From a virus, in the IMG/VR virus record IMGVR_UViG_3300020195_000036, positions 1 through 51,215 of that record: DNA of 51,215 bases, one strand, 5' to 3'. The notes beneath the pieces are model-generated. The model searched no databases, was not told the DNA's origin, and worked only from the letters and a program-made list of their open reading frames with translations. A program made the position numbers and the translations under genes. Below, one piece after another: positions 33,960 to 44,071 of this stretch (position 1 is its first letter; each line of letters opens with the position of its first letter).

Positions 33960-36133
33960 TGGCGTTTACCGTTCAGCAAGTCACCAACCAACTGCTGGCG
34001 CAGCTTCGTGCCCTCGACCCCGCCATCTCTGCGGAGGTCGGTACTCCTGAGCGTAAACTCATTGAAGCTGTCGCTGAAACTATCGCGCAGGCGAATTCTG
34101 ACCTAGAGGTCCTCAATGTACAACACGACGTTGACACCATGGTCGGCGGCAGACTCGACGCTTTTCTTGCTCTCTTCGGCTTCGGTCGTCAACGCTCAGT
34201 CTCCGCAACAGGCGACGTTACCTTCTCGAAGATCACACCGGCCACTAGCGACATAGTTATTCCTAAGGGAATGCAGGTTATTGCAAAGCAGGGCGACAGT
34301 TCATTCCCAACGCTAGCGTTCTCTACTCTAGAGACGCGAGTCCTCGCTACGGGCACCATTTCAGTAACAGTTCCAGTCATCTGTAATCTTCCGGGGACCA
34401 TTGGTAACATTCCCTCTAACTCTATCAATACTGTTGCTGGGACGCAGACACTCTCCGGCATCAGCCGTGTGGACAACGCAACTCCCACCGTGGGCGGGCT
34501 TGACGGGGAGGACGATGCGACCTTCAAAATTCGATTCAAGAATACCGTCTTCCGAAATATTTCGGGAACCACAGACCAGTACCTAGCCCTCGCCGTGGCC
34601 TCTCCATACGTGACCAAGGCAAACGTGGTCGGCCCCATGTCGCGATTCCAAGAGAGAATGCAGGTCCCTATCGGAGAAACAGAGAACCCTAGTGTCCCTT
34701 CTAATGCCAATGACGACGCCAACCAAACCCCCACCTACGACCCAGCCGGCACCGTCTTCCCCCACAAGCGCACCACCAAAAAGTCAACTGTTCCATATTC
34801 CAAGTATGCATATAGTTACAACTACTATCTTACCAACGGAGAGTTTGGCACCGACACAATCTTCTATCGACCAAGTGTAGATTTTGTTTTCAACAACACA
34901 AGCGTAAACGTTGTTGAACCCACTATCACAATCACAAACCTGTATCATCCGACCGACAATCCAGACGGCCCAATCAAGGCCGGAGATGTTTTGTTGTTCG
35001 AACATGCCTACATGTCCGCTGCGTCACGTAACAAGATTGCTACGACAGGAACTAAGGACCTTCTCAACTCCGTCGATGTTTACATTGATGGCGAGTACGC
35101 CTCGGCAGTGGCCAGCGTAGAGATCATGCCAGGCGCGAACAACAACTTCTCAGCTACGACCACGGTCCCAACATATGTCGGGAACTTCGAACGAGACATT
35201 GATGGAAGCCAACCCCAGATCACCAATAGATTTCAGCCGCTCTTCTGGCAGCCTGTCATTGGACTCCCAGATGCAATCACCATCAACAATAACCTTTACT
35301 ATGCAGCAAAGTATAGATACAAACGAGTAGACGAAGCTGGTCTGCAAGACGACACTTTTGAGTATTATTACGACCCGCCTAGTGGTGATAATGACGGATT
35401 GTTGCGGGCACATTACTTCTTGGTTAGAGACATTACAGAGCATCGTGGCACTATTCGTTCCCGCAATGGTATCGAATGGCGCGCAACATTTGCCGACGAC
35501 ACGGCTGCCAATGGCCCACTTATAGACGGCGCTCAGGTTGGCTCAGTCCCAGCCCCGGCCACAGCAAGCGCGGGCGAGAACTTCACGATTGAGAACTACT
35601 ACTACGATCAGAACATCTTTGATCTTCAAGCCATCATGGAGAAGCATAAGCAAACCACGACTGACCTCCTGGTTCACCAAGCTCGATTCCGATTCTTCAA
35701 GTTGTACATCACAGTTATGTACTCACGGGCTTCGACGCCAACCTCGGTAGACGCGGCGATTGGTAATTCCGTCAATAACTTCTTTAAGGATCAATACTTC
35801 GGATCAGTCATCCAAATGTCTGACCTCCTCCAGATCATTCACAATGTTCCTGGCGTCGATAATGTTCGCTGGACAGGTGACTCTAAACCAGAGAGCTTGC
35901 GCTACAACGTCTTTACTGAAGCTAGCACGCCCGACCGTTGGGTTAAGGTTGAAGAGGTTCGTGCTGACGGTCAGACAATCACGGCCATCGGCGCCAACAC
36001 TCTGGCTCGCAAGGTCTATGACGCGGACTTCTTCTTGCGCGATGACGAACTCGCCTCTCTACCCAACATGAGTGCAACAATAACTACTGGTCTTGTGATC
36101 CAGCGCCGCGCTCAGAACACGTTCAACAACTAG
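33959..36133 (+). CDS. baseplate J-like wedge protein
   Basis: 724 residues. The N-terminal 200 residues are the baseplate J-like type: VTNQLLAQLRALDPAISAEV, GTPERKLIEAVAETIAQANS, DAFLALFGFGRQRSVSATGD, then VTFSKITPATSDIVIPKGMQ, GTIGNIPSNSINTVAGTQTL and GEDDATFKIRFKNTVF. The C-terminal 200 residues (FRFFKLYITVMYSRASTP..., VDAAIGNSVNNFFKDQYFGS, DLLQIIHNVPGVDNVRWTGD) are the matching gpJ/gp6 ending. A large central insertion (about 230-520, rich in Tyr and Asn) makes it longer than P2 gpJ. It forms the baseplate wedge ring with gp25 and the next protein. Confidence 0.88.
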   Translation: MAFTVQQVTNQLLAQLRALDPAISAEVGTPERKLIEAVAETIAQANSDLEVLNVQHDVDTMVGGRLDAFLALFGFGRQRSVSATGDVTFSKITPATSDIVIPKGMQVIAKQGDSSFPTLAFSTLETRVLATGTISVTVPVICNLPGTIGNIPSNSINTVAGTQTLSGISRVDNATPTVGGLDGEDDATFKIRFKNTVFRNISGTTDQYLALAVASPYVTKANVVGPMSRFQERMQVPIGETENPSVPSNANDDANQTPTYDPAGTVFPHKRTTKKSTVPYSKYAYSYNYYLTNGEFGTDTIFYRPSVDFVFNNTSVNVVEPTITITNLYHPTDNPDGPIKAGDVLLFEHAYMSAASRNKIATTGTKDLLNSVDVYIDGEYASAVASVEIMPGANNNFSATTTVPTYVGNFERDIDGSQPQITNRFQPLFWQPVIGLPDAITINNNLYYAAKYRYKRVDEAGLQDDTFEYYYDPPSGDNDGLLRAHYFLVRDITEHRGTIRSRNGIEWRATFADDTAANGPLIDGAQVGSVPAPATASAGENFTIENYYYDQNIFDLQAIMEKHKQTTTDLLVHQARFRFFKLYITVMYSRASTPTSVDAAIGNSVNNFFKDQYFGSVIQMSDLLQIIHNVPGVDNVRWTGDSKPESLRYNVFTEASTPDRWVKVEEVRADGQTITAIGANTLARKVYDADFFLRDDELASLPNMSATITTGLVIQRRAQNTFNN

Positions 36134-36135
36134 CA

Positions 36136-37839
36136 ATGCCCACTCTTAATCAGCTAAATGTCAATCAGAATAACGGACAGCTAGTCCTATCCCAAACCAC
36201 CACGCCTGTAATCGAGGCGCTGGCTGGACAGATCAGCATTGACAGGCTGATGGAACGGTTCCCTGAGGAGGTCTACAACCGCTCAAGAGATAGTCACTTG
36301 TATCGCCTAGTGGCTACTCTGTGTGGAGAGTCCGGTGCGGGCCTGCTCAAGAAGCAATCGCTCCTGGCGCGACTAAAGAACGAGGCAGGACTCATCAATT
36401 TCAACGAGATTGATTCGTTTTATGGTCAAGTGCTTAACTTCAGGCGACTTAAGAGAGAAATCTACGTCTATGATCCCTATGATGAGTCGCTGGAGAAGGA
36501 AGTCTGGGATAAGATTCATAGCATGGACAACAGCTACAAGAAGAGAGTTGTCCTTTATCTTCAGTCCACGCGCTATGGCAACGCTCCTCGCGGTATTGAG
36601 TTAGCTGCCGAGGCTGCGTCTGGATTAGAAGTTGAGGTGGTGGAGAACTATCGCTACCTCTTCGATCAAAAATCAGATGATCCACTAGGGCTCTTACAGG
36701 TGGGAAACACCGAACAGCACGAAGAATTCGTTATCATTCCACAAGCAATTGATAACCGTCACGATGTAGACCAGACCATCACAATCAATCTTACAGGCGC
36801 TGTGACTGGCGGCACCGTAACTCTATACTACGCTGACTTGACTGGCGTCATTAACTATGGCGACTCGCCGGAAGCGGTCCGTGAGATGATCATTGGAAGC
36901 TACACGGACCTGCTCAGAACCTACGAGGTAGTGAAAGACACTAGCGGGAACATCGTCACCGTAGACGAGGCGGTCTCTTCTCAGTTCTTTACTACTGAGC
37001 ACATAAACGTAGAGAGCGACAATGAGCTAGAGTATAAGATCACCGTCAATGATCCCAATATTAACATCTTCAACTTCTCTGTCAGCCATAACTTGACTGG
37101 AACCAACCCGGGCGTAGAGATGCGTTACCCGATCAATGCTAGCTTTTACATCGCTAAGTTCTCCGGCCCTAACCCTCTGTATATCAATGCCGTCCGCCGC
37201 GGACTGCCGCTGACTGACGCATTGGGGCCGTGGCGCTCAGAGAATACTCTGCTTATTGAACCAGAAATCGAACGCAACATCGTTCGCACCGTGGACAAGA
37301 TACGTCCCGCTCATTCTGTGATGACCGTCAAGGCTCAACCGCAGACGTACATTCGCATTGCCGCTAACAAGGTTCAAGCCTCATCCGAGCGTATAAGTAT
37401 CAGTCGGTTCGTTACAGGCAAGCCCGATATTGACTGGCCAACGCCAGGCGACCCGCACGCAGGAACATTCATCTACGGCAAGTATGTTGTCCTCGACGGC
37501 GCCGGCAACCAGTCTCTCGTGTCTGTAGAGCGTGAAGCCACCACCATCGCATACAACGCTCGCGCCATCCCGATTGTTTATCACACCATCGAGGCGATAG
37601 GCGCTTACACGAACAGGGCATTAACTGATCCTGACTACAACACAGCGCGCTTCTTCGGCGGATCGTCACCCACATTCGAGAAGTATCGCTCGATCTCTCA
37701 CGCACCTTATGGCGGATATACCCGCAGTCGCTTCCCGTCGCTAGTGGCATTGACTGACAGTGACGACATCTTCTTTGATTACTTTGCCTTGGCAAGACCG
37801 AACACTCCATTCATGCTCGACTCAAAAGCAGTTACTTAA
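36136..37839 (+). CDS. baseplate wedge protein, tail protein I-like
   Basis: 567 residues, two bases after the J gene. N-terminal helical region: IDRLMERFPEEVYNRSRDSH, LYRLVATLCGESGAGLLKKQ, LLARLKNEAGLINFNEIDSF. A domain with DKIHSMDNSYKKRVVLYLQS, RYGNAPRGIELAAEAASGLE follows. The middle is beta-rich. Near 395-415, VRTVDKIRPAHSVMTVKAQP is the typical 'xPAHSxxxV' segment of gpI/gp7-like wedge proteins. It contains more domains than P2 gpI. Expected to link the wedge to fibre-bearing proteins. Confidence 0.75.
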   Translation: MPTLNQLNVNQNNGQLVLSQTTTPVIEALAGQISIDRLMERFPEEVYNRSRDSHLYRLVATLCGESGAGLLKKQSLLARLKNEAGLINFNEIDSFYGQVLNFRRLKREIYVYDPYDESLEKEVWDKIHSMDNSYKKRVVLYLQSTRYGNAPRGIELAAEAASGLEVEVVENYRYLFDQKSDDPLGLLQVGNTEQHEEFVIIPQAIDNRHDVDQTITINLTGAVTGGTVTLYYADLTGVINYGDSPEAVREMIIGSYTDLLRTYEVVKDTSGNIVTVDEAVSSQFFTTEHINVESDNELEYKITVNDPNINIFNFSVSHNLTGTNPGVEMRYPINASFYIAKFSGPNPLYINAVRRGLPLTDALGPWRSENTLLIEPEIERNIVRTVDKIRPAHSVMTVKAQPQTYIRIAANKVQASSERISISRFVTGKPDIDWPTPGDPHAGTFIYGKYVVLDGAGNQSLVSVEREATTIAYNARAIPIVYHTIEAIGAYTNRALTDPDYNTARFFGGSSPTFEKYRSISHAPYGGYTRSRFPSLVALTDSDDIFFDYFALARPNTPFMLDSKAVT

Positions 37840-40710
37840 ATGCCCGATTATCTAATCAACGGTAGCTACCCTCAGGAGTACTGGAACCTACCAAATATTG
37901 ATGAGGAGTTGGGCAGCTACGAGCTTTGGTGGTCATCAGAAGAGCGCGTCAAGACCATTGCCGGCGAAGACACCAGCGAGTACCTAGAGATTGACTACGG
38001 TCGCAAGCGCGTATCTAATTACATCTCGTTTGATATTACCCGCAAGCCAGTTGACATCACCATCGAGTATGACGCCTGGAGCCACGGCGACCGCTCACTT
38101 GGTAGTCGCTGGGTAGCTGTTACGCCTGTCCGTGAGTTGCCTGGACGAGAGGGCACTGACTATGATAATTTTGTGTCCTACACTCAGGGTGCTAACATCG
38201 CGCCATGGGAGCACGTACAATTCTTTTTCACTGACGGCAATGGTGAGGCCGTAGCGACTCAGCGCTTTCGTATTCGATTCAGGCGACGTGAATCGGAGTT
38301 CCCTCGTCAGCAGGGTCTGAATCCTAGCTGGTCAATCGACGTTCGCAATCTTCGCAGCGCTCGGTATATCGTGGACCTCCAGGACGCTCGCGGCATCCTA
38401 GTCGAATCAGGCGACTGGAGCGATAGCATTAACCTAGGAGTGGGCGCATCCGTAGAAGTGCGCCAAGGATTTCGCATGCCTGGTGGCTATATCCGCTCTC
38501 CACAGGGCGGCTTCCTACCGCCACCACGCGATGAAGTCATCACAGAAATGGTTCCAAGCATAGTGGGTGTCGGGTTTTTTGTCGGCGGTCCAGGCAGCGA
38601 TAGTGAGCTTATTCCAACTGATGAAAGTGGTAACACTCGTCCGGTCCGATACTTCTGGTCTCTCTACGATGTGACCGAAGGCACAAACAAGCTGCTTCGT
38701 GCCGGCATCGCAAGTCAAGTTATGCTCGCTGTACGAGGCTGGATAGATGTACTGTTCCAGCCAGATGACCCAATTGCCACAGAGGCCGGCAGACTCTACC
38801 AGATCAGGCTGCGCTCAGCAGACACCGCTGTATCTAACGAAATATACATCAAGAAAGGAAACCCGCTCAGAGATTTCGCCGAGGAAGACACTACCGAGAT
38901 TGATGTGTATACATTGGCAGATGTCGATGCCACAGAGTACCCGGATACGGCCATCCTCTTTCGTGTTTGGGGAGACATTGGCGAGAGCGGTAAGGACATC
39001 TTTGGTAACGAGTATCGCGAAGGAGTTCGTCGAGACCAAGCCTCTAACGTCAAAGACAACACGCTACACACTAACTGGATCAGTGGACCTAACCCTGATC
39101 CTGCGGCCGTTGAGTGCTTGTACTTCGATGTCCGTACTCTCAACGAGCTAACAAATGAGTATCAACCCAGCATCGTAGACAGTGTGAAGGTCAACCCGAT
39201 CACGCCGGGAGTATTCATGACGGCCTATTACTCTAACGATAATCACAAGGGCAATGCTCCTCTGACTGTAGATTATCCAAATGGCTGGGAGGGCCTGCGC
39301 TGGGTGCCTGTCGTGCCACCTAACCACCCGTACCAACTGCTTCGTGAGCAAACCTTTAATTTTCCTTACCCCGTCAGAGCCTCATGGATTTGTCTAGAGT
39401 TCACCAGCTTACAGCCCTTGCCGTTCCGTTTGAACGAGTTCCCTGAACTTCCGCCCATTCGTTATAAGAAATTCCCTGACTCGGTATATTCACGGCTAGT
39501 CAATAACCAGGTCACACATGATGACTACTTGCCTGATCCAGAAGAAAAGGTTCAGATTGACCTCTTTTCGTTCTTCCAGGTATCTGATGAGTTCAACTAT
39601 CGTTCATACACAGATGGCGACATCAACTTCATTACCAAGAAGACGAGTATCGGCAGTGCTAATGCTCCGGTGAGCAGTGGCGCTATAGACTCACGCACCC
39701 TAGCGCAGATTTACTTCAACGGAACCAGTCTATACTATTCAAGTTTACCTACTAAGACTGACCAGACCACTGCGCTAGGGCAATACGTAGCGTCTAGTTA
39801 TTCGTTCGGTAACATGAACTACGCTCAGGCAGAGATTCCTACCTCTACGTCGACTGGCCAACGCCGCGTATCTAACGTCAACAATCGAGATACACAAGCA
39901 TATCAGACACAGCAAGAGGTTATCAAACCGCTCTGGTTCCCGCAGATCGAGCGCCACCCCTACTCCACAGTCTACGGCCGATTTGCCAGCAAGAAAGCAT
40001 ACTTCGCCGGCATTGCCGAAGTCCAATTCCTCCGTCGAGATTACACCGTCGAACGTGACGACAAAGAGATCAAAGATGTCTTGGCTGACACTCAGCTTAT
40101 AGATTCGCCGCTCGTTGACTTCAACACCTGGACTCCTGAAATTCCTTCTACAATCCCAGAAGGCGCCACGCTCTGGGTGAGTTACACAGTCGGTCCTGTC
40201 CGCTACGAAGAGTTCCTTCAATTCGAGGTCGGCGAAGCTGGCAGTCGTAACTTCGAACCGGTGCTTCTAACCAGGGGTGGCGGTCGCGCTGTTAATGTTG
40301 AGGTCTGGTCAGGGCAAAATAAGGTCGGCACCAAGTTTATTCTAAGCACTGACTATGACCTAATTTATGATGAAGAGTTAGCCGCCAATTATATTCAACG
40401 CAACTCTCTGCACTATCGCTTAGTCTCTACCAACATTAAGGTCTACGAGGACATCATTACTGTTATCGGTAGGGGTGTAGTCTCTAGTGTAGACGGACTC
40501 CACACGGCCAAGGTCGGCACCGCTAAGGCAGTAATGACAGCTAGGTCTGGTCTTCAGGTTAACGCGACCTACAGGAAGACCGGTGCTGGCGTTATGGCAT
40601 TCACGGCTAAGGGTTACAAGGTTGGCATAGCGAGTCAATTCGGAATCCTCGTTAAGAAGGCGATGGGCATCGTAGAATTCAAGGGCGCTGGTGATGGTGC
40701 AGTCATCTAA
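37840..40710 (+). CDS. large baseplate protein with C-terminal 20-residue-type repeats
   Basis: 956 residues, starting one base after the previous stop codon. The sequence is Trp/Tyr/Arg-rich and beta-structured (YLEIDYGRKRVSNYISFDIT, VQFFFTDGNGEAVATQRFRI, YFWSLYDVTEGTNKLLRAGI, RASWICLEFTSLQPLPFRLN). It looks like a peripheral baseplate protein that attaches fibres. The last 80 residues (about 878-956) change character and carry units of the repeat found in the protein at 41 (KTGAGVMAFTAKGYKVGIAS, GAGDGAV). The end GDGAV equals a block boundary of that protein's array, as if the array had been cut there. A +1-frame LYPSE mini-ORF overlaps the stop. Confidence 0.72.
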   Translation: MPDYLINGSYPQEYWNLPNIDEELGSYELWWSSEERVKTIAGEDTSEYLEIDYGRKRVSNYISFDITRKPVDITIEYDAWSHGDRSLGSRWVAVTPVRELPGREGTDYDNFVSYTQGANIAPWEHVQFFFTDGNGEAVATQRFRIRFRRRESEFPRQQGLNPSWSIDVRNLRSARYIVDLQDARGILVESGDWSDSINLGVGASVEVRQGFRMPGGYIRSPQGGFLPPPRDEVITEMVPSIVGVGFFVGGPGSDSELIPTDESGNTRPVRYFWSLYDVTEGTNKLLRAGIASQVMLAVRGWIDVLFQPDDPIATEAGRLYQIRLRSADTAVSNEIYIKKGNPLRDFAEEDTTEIDVYTLADVDATEYPDTAILFRVWGDIGESGKDIFGNEYREGVRRDQASNVKDNTLHTNWISGPNPDPAAVECLYFDVRTLNELTNEYQPSIVDSVKVNPITPGVFMTAYYSNDNHKGNAPLTVDYPNGWEGLRWVPVVPPNHPYQLLREQTFNFPYPVRASWICLEFTSLQPLPFRLNEFPELPPIRYKKFPDSVYSRLVNNQVTHDDYLPDPEEKVQIDLFSFFQVSDEFNYRSYTDGDINFITKKTSIGSANAPVSSGAIDSRTLAQIYFNGTSLYYSSLPTKTDQTTALGQYVASSYSFGNMNYAQAEIPTSTSTGQRRVSNVNNRDTQAYQTQQEVIKPLWFPQIERHPYSTVYGRFASKKAYFAGIAEVQFLRRDYTVERDDKEIKDVLADTQLIDSPLVDFNTWTPEIPSTIPEGATLWVSYTVGPVRYEEFLQFEVGEAGSRNFEPVLLTRGGGRAVNVEVWSGQNKVGTKFILSTDYDLIYDEELAANYIQRNSLHYRLVSTNIKVYEDIITVIGRGVVSSVDGLHTAKVGTAKAVMTARSGLQVNATYRKTGAGVMAFTAKGYKVGIASQFGILVKKAMGIVEFKGAGDGAVI

Positions 40711-40771
40711 CACTCTCTATCCAAGTGAAAGTCTATACCCAAGCGAAACCCTCTATCCTAGAGATGGCTAA
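40694..40771 (+). CDS. LYPSE-repeat mini-ORF overlapping the previous gene
   Basis: 25 codons from ATG 40694, in the +1 frame relative to the preceding gene and overlapping its last 17 bases. The sequence MVQSSN is followed by three units of the LYPSE type (TLYPSES, LYPSET, LYPRDG), too regular to be chance. It may be an independent small gene, a C-terminal extension reached by frameshifting, or a decayed in-frame tail after a one-base change. It ends three bases before the ATG of the next gene. No classical slip site is seen upstream. Confidence 0.55.
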   Translation: MVQSSNTLYPSESLYPSETLYPRDG

Positions 40772-40774
40772 CTG

Positions 40775-43327
40775 ATGGCAGTCCCCACAATTTCCGACGA
40801 GTTTATCTCTCGTGTCGGACGTATAACAAATTATAACAACCTACTAGGCATTCGTGCTCCCGACCCCAATAACCTGGCCACGTTTACTGCGCCCACGAAT
40901 GGGTTGCCAACTGAGCTAGCTAACACGCACATTGATCTGCGTGGGTTTCTCAATAGCGCTTCAGCTAGAGCAACCACACAGAATGACCTTGCGAGCTTGC
41001 ACCAATGGCAGAACGCTTATGTTCAAACACTTTCAGTTAACTCTATTCCAGACGCTGGATCGTTCATTGTTACGTTCATAGATGAGAACGATGAAGAGCA
41101 TGGAATTTTGCTGCCCTATGACATTGCTCGCGCAGACTTAGAGACTCAGCTAAAGCTATTAACAAGTGCAAACATTGTGGTCGCTGGCGCCACATTCCCT
41201 TATCTTATCAATTTTGATGATGACTCGTCACATGTGCCGTTGCTCGAAGTAGATTCTATTATGACTTCGGGTGGCAGTCCTGTTATCGCAACAATCAATC
41301 TTGAAGGCAACGACTTCAAGTATATGCAAACGGCGGATATCGACGACATAACTAAGACGCAAGATCAATTGGCTGTTTTAAGTTCAATCCGAACTGAGAA
41401 TTGGCTAATGGTTTCGGACAACTACACCGCCGCCGATATTGAGGTTGGCCCGATCAACACTTTCAATTACTGGAACGGGCTACGTCTCACGTTCCAGTCT
41501 GGTCGTGATATCAACACTACCGTCCTGATCTCAAACTCGCAAGATCGTCCTATAAATATCCGACAATTGGAAACTAACATTGCGGACATAGAGATTAGTT
41601 TAGCGCTACCTGGCCTCAATAGTCTGCCTCTTGACTTCACTCAGACCACGGTGCAGTTCACCTCACATGGCCTTGGAGAGTTTGGTAAGGGCGCAGACAG
41701 TGTAGCTATCCCTATGGCGGGCAACACCTTTGATAGCGGCGGCTATGTGGAATTCAAGAAGGGCCTTGATAGCTTCGACACCGCAAGTGTTAACTGGACG
41801 CACATTACCGCTATCAAGATCACCCTTGTAGGTAGTGGTACGTTGGCGCTAGGTCAATTTATTCTGCTCGGAATCCGCGCATTTAGCAAGATCAAGCTAT
41901 GGGTTCCAACCACCCTAGATGTTAACACCATCACTGAGAAGCTAGTACGCCCCGTCCCTCGAAATGGCAACACAGACACGTCGACACATGTTCGTGTGCC
42001 CTCAATTCTGCGCGCTAATCTCTCTGTGCCTTCTGGCGTGGAGGACCCTCGTCCCTCTGACGGCTCTCTAGCAATCAAGTTCTTCACAGGCTCGCTCGAT
42101 TCTGTAGGCACACAGAACATCGTTCACCTTTACTTTCGTGAAAATCGTTTCTCAGCGAACCATGCTGAATGGATGGTAGCCGAGTTACGTTTCGGCAAGA
42201 GCTTCGTAAACCTCAAGCGCTACATGGTTAGGCGGCTAGAGAGCGGCGGCAACTACACTGATGAGATCATTGGTTCAATCTCCGAAACAGCACAGTCTGC
42301 TAACCTAGCGCCGCTAGAAGATGAGAAGCCGTTGCCAGGAACCTTCGCGCCGTTCAAAGCAAACACCAACTATTTGATGCAGGCCGAAGTCATCAACAAC
42401 GGATTCCGCATCGGCATCTTTGAAATGGACACCAATGGAGTCGTCAACTTCACTCATCAAGAAACCACCCTAGAATACAAACCAGAGTGGTTGCGACGAG
42501 CGGGTCGTGTAGGGTTCTACGTTGACCCTGTGGATGAAGATGTAACTATTGAATACTTCCGTAGTTCCTCAACGGCGTTCTCGATCTTCCGTACTTCGGT
42601 ATTTCGCTCACGAACTCCAGTAGATGGCGCCCAGCTATACGTCTCAAGTTCTGGCCCCCGCCAATTGTTCAACGATCTGTTATTTGTGCGTTCAGGAGAT
42701 ATCATAACTACTGACTCGACTAAAAACCCTAGCGGCGGCGCCACTACATGGCGCATCACTAGCTCGGGAACCGAGACTAACGCTGGTGCTCGCACTAACC
42801 CAATCCACTTCGAGGATTGGGATAACATGACTGTCGAGTTTGACATCTGGCTCCCGGCCGACATGGCTCGCTCTGACGGAGGTAAAAGGCCACGCATGTA
42901 CTTCCTTGATCCGGCTGATAACGGGAATTTGCTAGGGGCATCAGTCATAGGCCCTCTTGATATTAACGCAATCGCCAACGGTTTCACCCATAACAAGATC
43001 AACCTCTCTCTCTATAAGTTCAAGCCGGCTGGCGTCTACGAAGTCTTTCTGGTCTACGAAACTCCTCACGCCAACACCTGGTGGATCAGTGACATGCAGG
43101 TGACTCGACGCACGGTTTCTTGGGAGTTTCGAGCTAGAGCTAACGCGGAATGGATTCCGTTCCACGACATGATAAATAATCCAAAGCGCGGCTTACATCT
43201 GGGCCGTGCCCTTCGAGGCACAGAGATGCAACTACAGGCGCGTGCTCTGACTCAGGATGCCTGGATCGCTGAGTATAGGCTGGTCCCTAGATATGCTCAG
43301 CTTGGCCTTATTTCTGCTGTGATCTAG
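40775..43327 (+). CDS. tail fibre/adhesin with lectin-like domains (putative)
   Basis: 850 residues. The N-terminal 130 residues carry an attachment-like helical region (NDLASLHQWQNAYVQTL). Two or three large beta-sandwich-like parts follow: about 235-370 (IEVGPINTFNYWNGLRLTFQ, DSGGYVEFKKGLDSFDTASV, HITAIKITLVGSGTLALGQF), about 430-610 (SLAIKFFTGSLDSVGTQNIV, EWMVAELRFGKSFVNLKRYM, FRIGIFEMDTNGVVNFTHQE; concanavalin/LamG-like strand order) and about 660-800 (WDNMTVEFDIWLPADMARSD). These resemble jelly-roll carbohydrate-binding modules, so a role in surface binding is inferred. No catalytic motif seen. Confidence 0.68.
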   Translation: MAVPTISDEFISRVGRITNYNNLLGIRAPDPNNLATFTAPTNGLPTELANTHIDLRGFLNSASARATTQNDLASLHQWQNAYVQTLSVNSIPDAGSFIVTFIDENDEEHGILLPYDIARADLETQLKLLTSANIVVAGATFPYLINFDDDSSHVPLLEVDSIMTSGGSPVIATINLEGNDFKYMQTADIDDITKTQDQLAVLSSIRTENWLMVSDNYTAADIEVGPINTFNYWNGLRLTFQSGRDINTTVLISNSQDRPINIRQLETNIADIEISLALPGLNSLPLDFTQTTVQFTSHGLGEFGKGADSVAIPMAGNTFDSGGYVEFKKGLDSFDTASVNWTHITAIKITLVGSGTLALGQFILLGIRAFSKIKLWVPTTLDVNTITEKLVRPVPRNGNTDTSTHVRVPSILRANLSVPSGVEDPRPSDGSLAIKFFTGSLDSVGTQNIVHLYFRENRFSANHAEWMVAELRFGKSFVNLKRYMVRRLESGGNYTDEIIGSISETAQSANLAPLEDEKPLPGTFAPFKANTNYLMQAEVINNGFRIGIFEMDTNGVVNFTHQETTLEYKPEWLRRAGRVGFYVDPVDEDVTIEYFRSSSTAFSIFRTSVFRSRTPVDGAQLYVSSSGPRQLFNDLLFVRSGDIITTDSTKNPSGGATTWRITSSGTETNAGARTNPIHFEDWDNMTVEFDIWLPADMARSDGGKRPRMYFLDPADNGNLLGASVIGPLDINAIANGFTHNKINLSLYKFKPAGVYEVFLVYETPHANTWWISDMQVTRRTVSWEFRARANAEWIPFHDMINNPKRGLHLGRALRGTEMQLQARALTQDAWIAEYRLVPRYAQLGLISAVI

Positions 43328-43388
43328 CAGATAATGTTCGGACCGCCAATTTGTGGCGAAGACACCTCTAATGGAGAAGATATAACAT

Positions 43389-44057
43389 ATGGCTACTTAT
43401 GTACGACTTCGTGCAAACACCCGCCGCCGCGTTCGAATCGGCAAGACGCTAGTTCCAAACAGTGGCAGTGGTGTAGTCGTCAACCTAGACGACCCTCGCG
43501 TCAAAATAGACATGCGCATCAAGGAGCACCTTGTAACCGTTGTGCAAGATCAGCGCGCAGGCCAGGAGAACTTCGAAGTTCTTCAGGCAACCGGCAACCT
43601 TGCTGTACCAACACTAGGTGTCGAGCTTTACGTCGCACTAAACGCGGCTGGAGGCGAGAGGATTATTAGCGTGACCTTCGTATCGGGAACAACCGCAGGC
43701 GCAAGCATGACCAACCAGGTCGTGGGCCTTTACAAGAATGACGGTACTACGCTCACTCGCGTGGCTGTTTCTGCTGACGCTACCTCAACGGCATGGGCGG
43801 CTAACACTGCAAAGACTTTCACTCTTGTCACTCCGTATACAACTGAGAATGCAAGCAATCCTCTATACGCAGGATTGGTTGTAGCTGGGACCACTGCTCC
43901 GACCCTGACAGGTGTAGCTCTACAGAACGCCGTAGTGGCCGCATTAGGATTCAAGCGTGCTGGAACAGCAGGCGCAGGACTAACAGCAACACAGACATCA
44001 GTAGCGCTCTCAGGTGTTACCGCTGTCGCAACCATTCCTTACGTTCGAACCGCGTAA
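43389..44057 (+). CDS. short fibre protein with shared N-terminal attachment domain
   Basis: 222 residues with GGAGAAG eight bases before the ATG. Residues 1-55 (ATYVRLRANTRRRVRIGKTL, GVVVNLDDPRVKIDMRIKEH, LVTVVQDQ) align in length and pattern with residues 1-55 of the large fibre at 45258 (TNFIRIRKFSRNHNLRIGGT...). The two probably share one docking site. The rest is a Thr/Ala/Gly beta domain (ERIISVTFVSGTTAGASMTN, KTFTLVTPYTTENASNPLYA, GLVVAGTTAPTLTGVALQNA), a type common in phage fibres and head fibres. Wobble positions are C/G-biased, suggesting high expression. Confidence 0.75.
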   Translation: MATYVRLRANTRRRVRIGKTLVPNSGSGVVVNLDDPRVKIDMRIKEHLVTVVQDQRAGQENFEVLQATGNLAVPTLGVELYVALNAAGGERIISVTFVSGTTAGASMTNQVVGLYKNDGTTLTRVAVSADATSTAWAANTAKTFTLVTPYTTENASNPLYAGLVVAGTTAPTLTGVALQNAVVAALGFKRAGTAGAGLTATQTSVALSGVTAVATIPYVRTA

Positions 44058-44071
44058 GTTAGGAGATTCAC

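Noticed and set aside
34189-34734. 181-codon minus-strand open frame
   Set aside because: It is antisense to the clear baseplate J gene and has no RBS.
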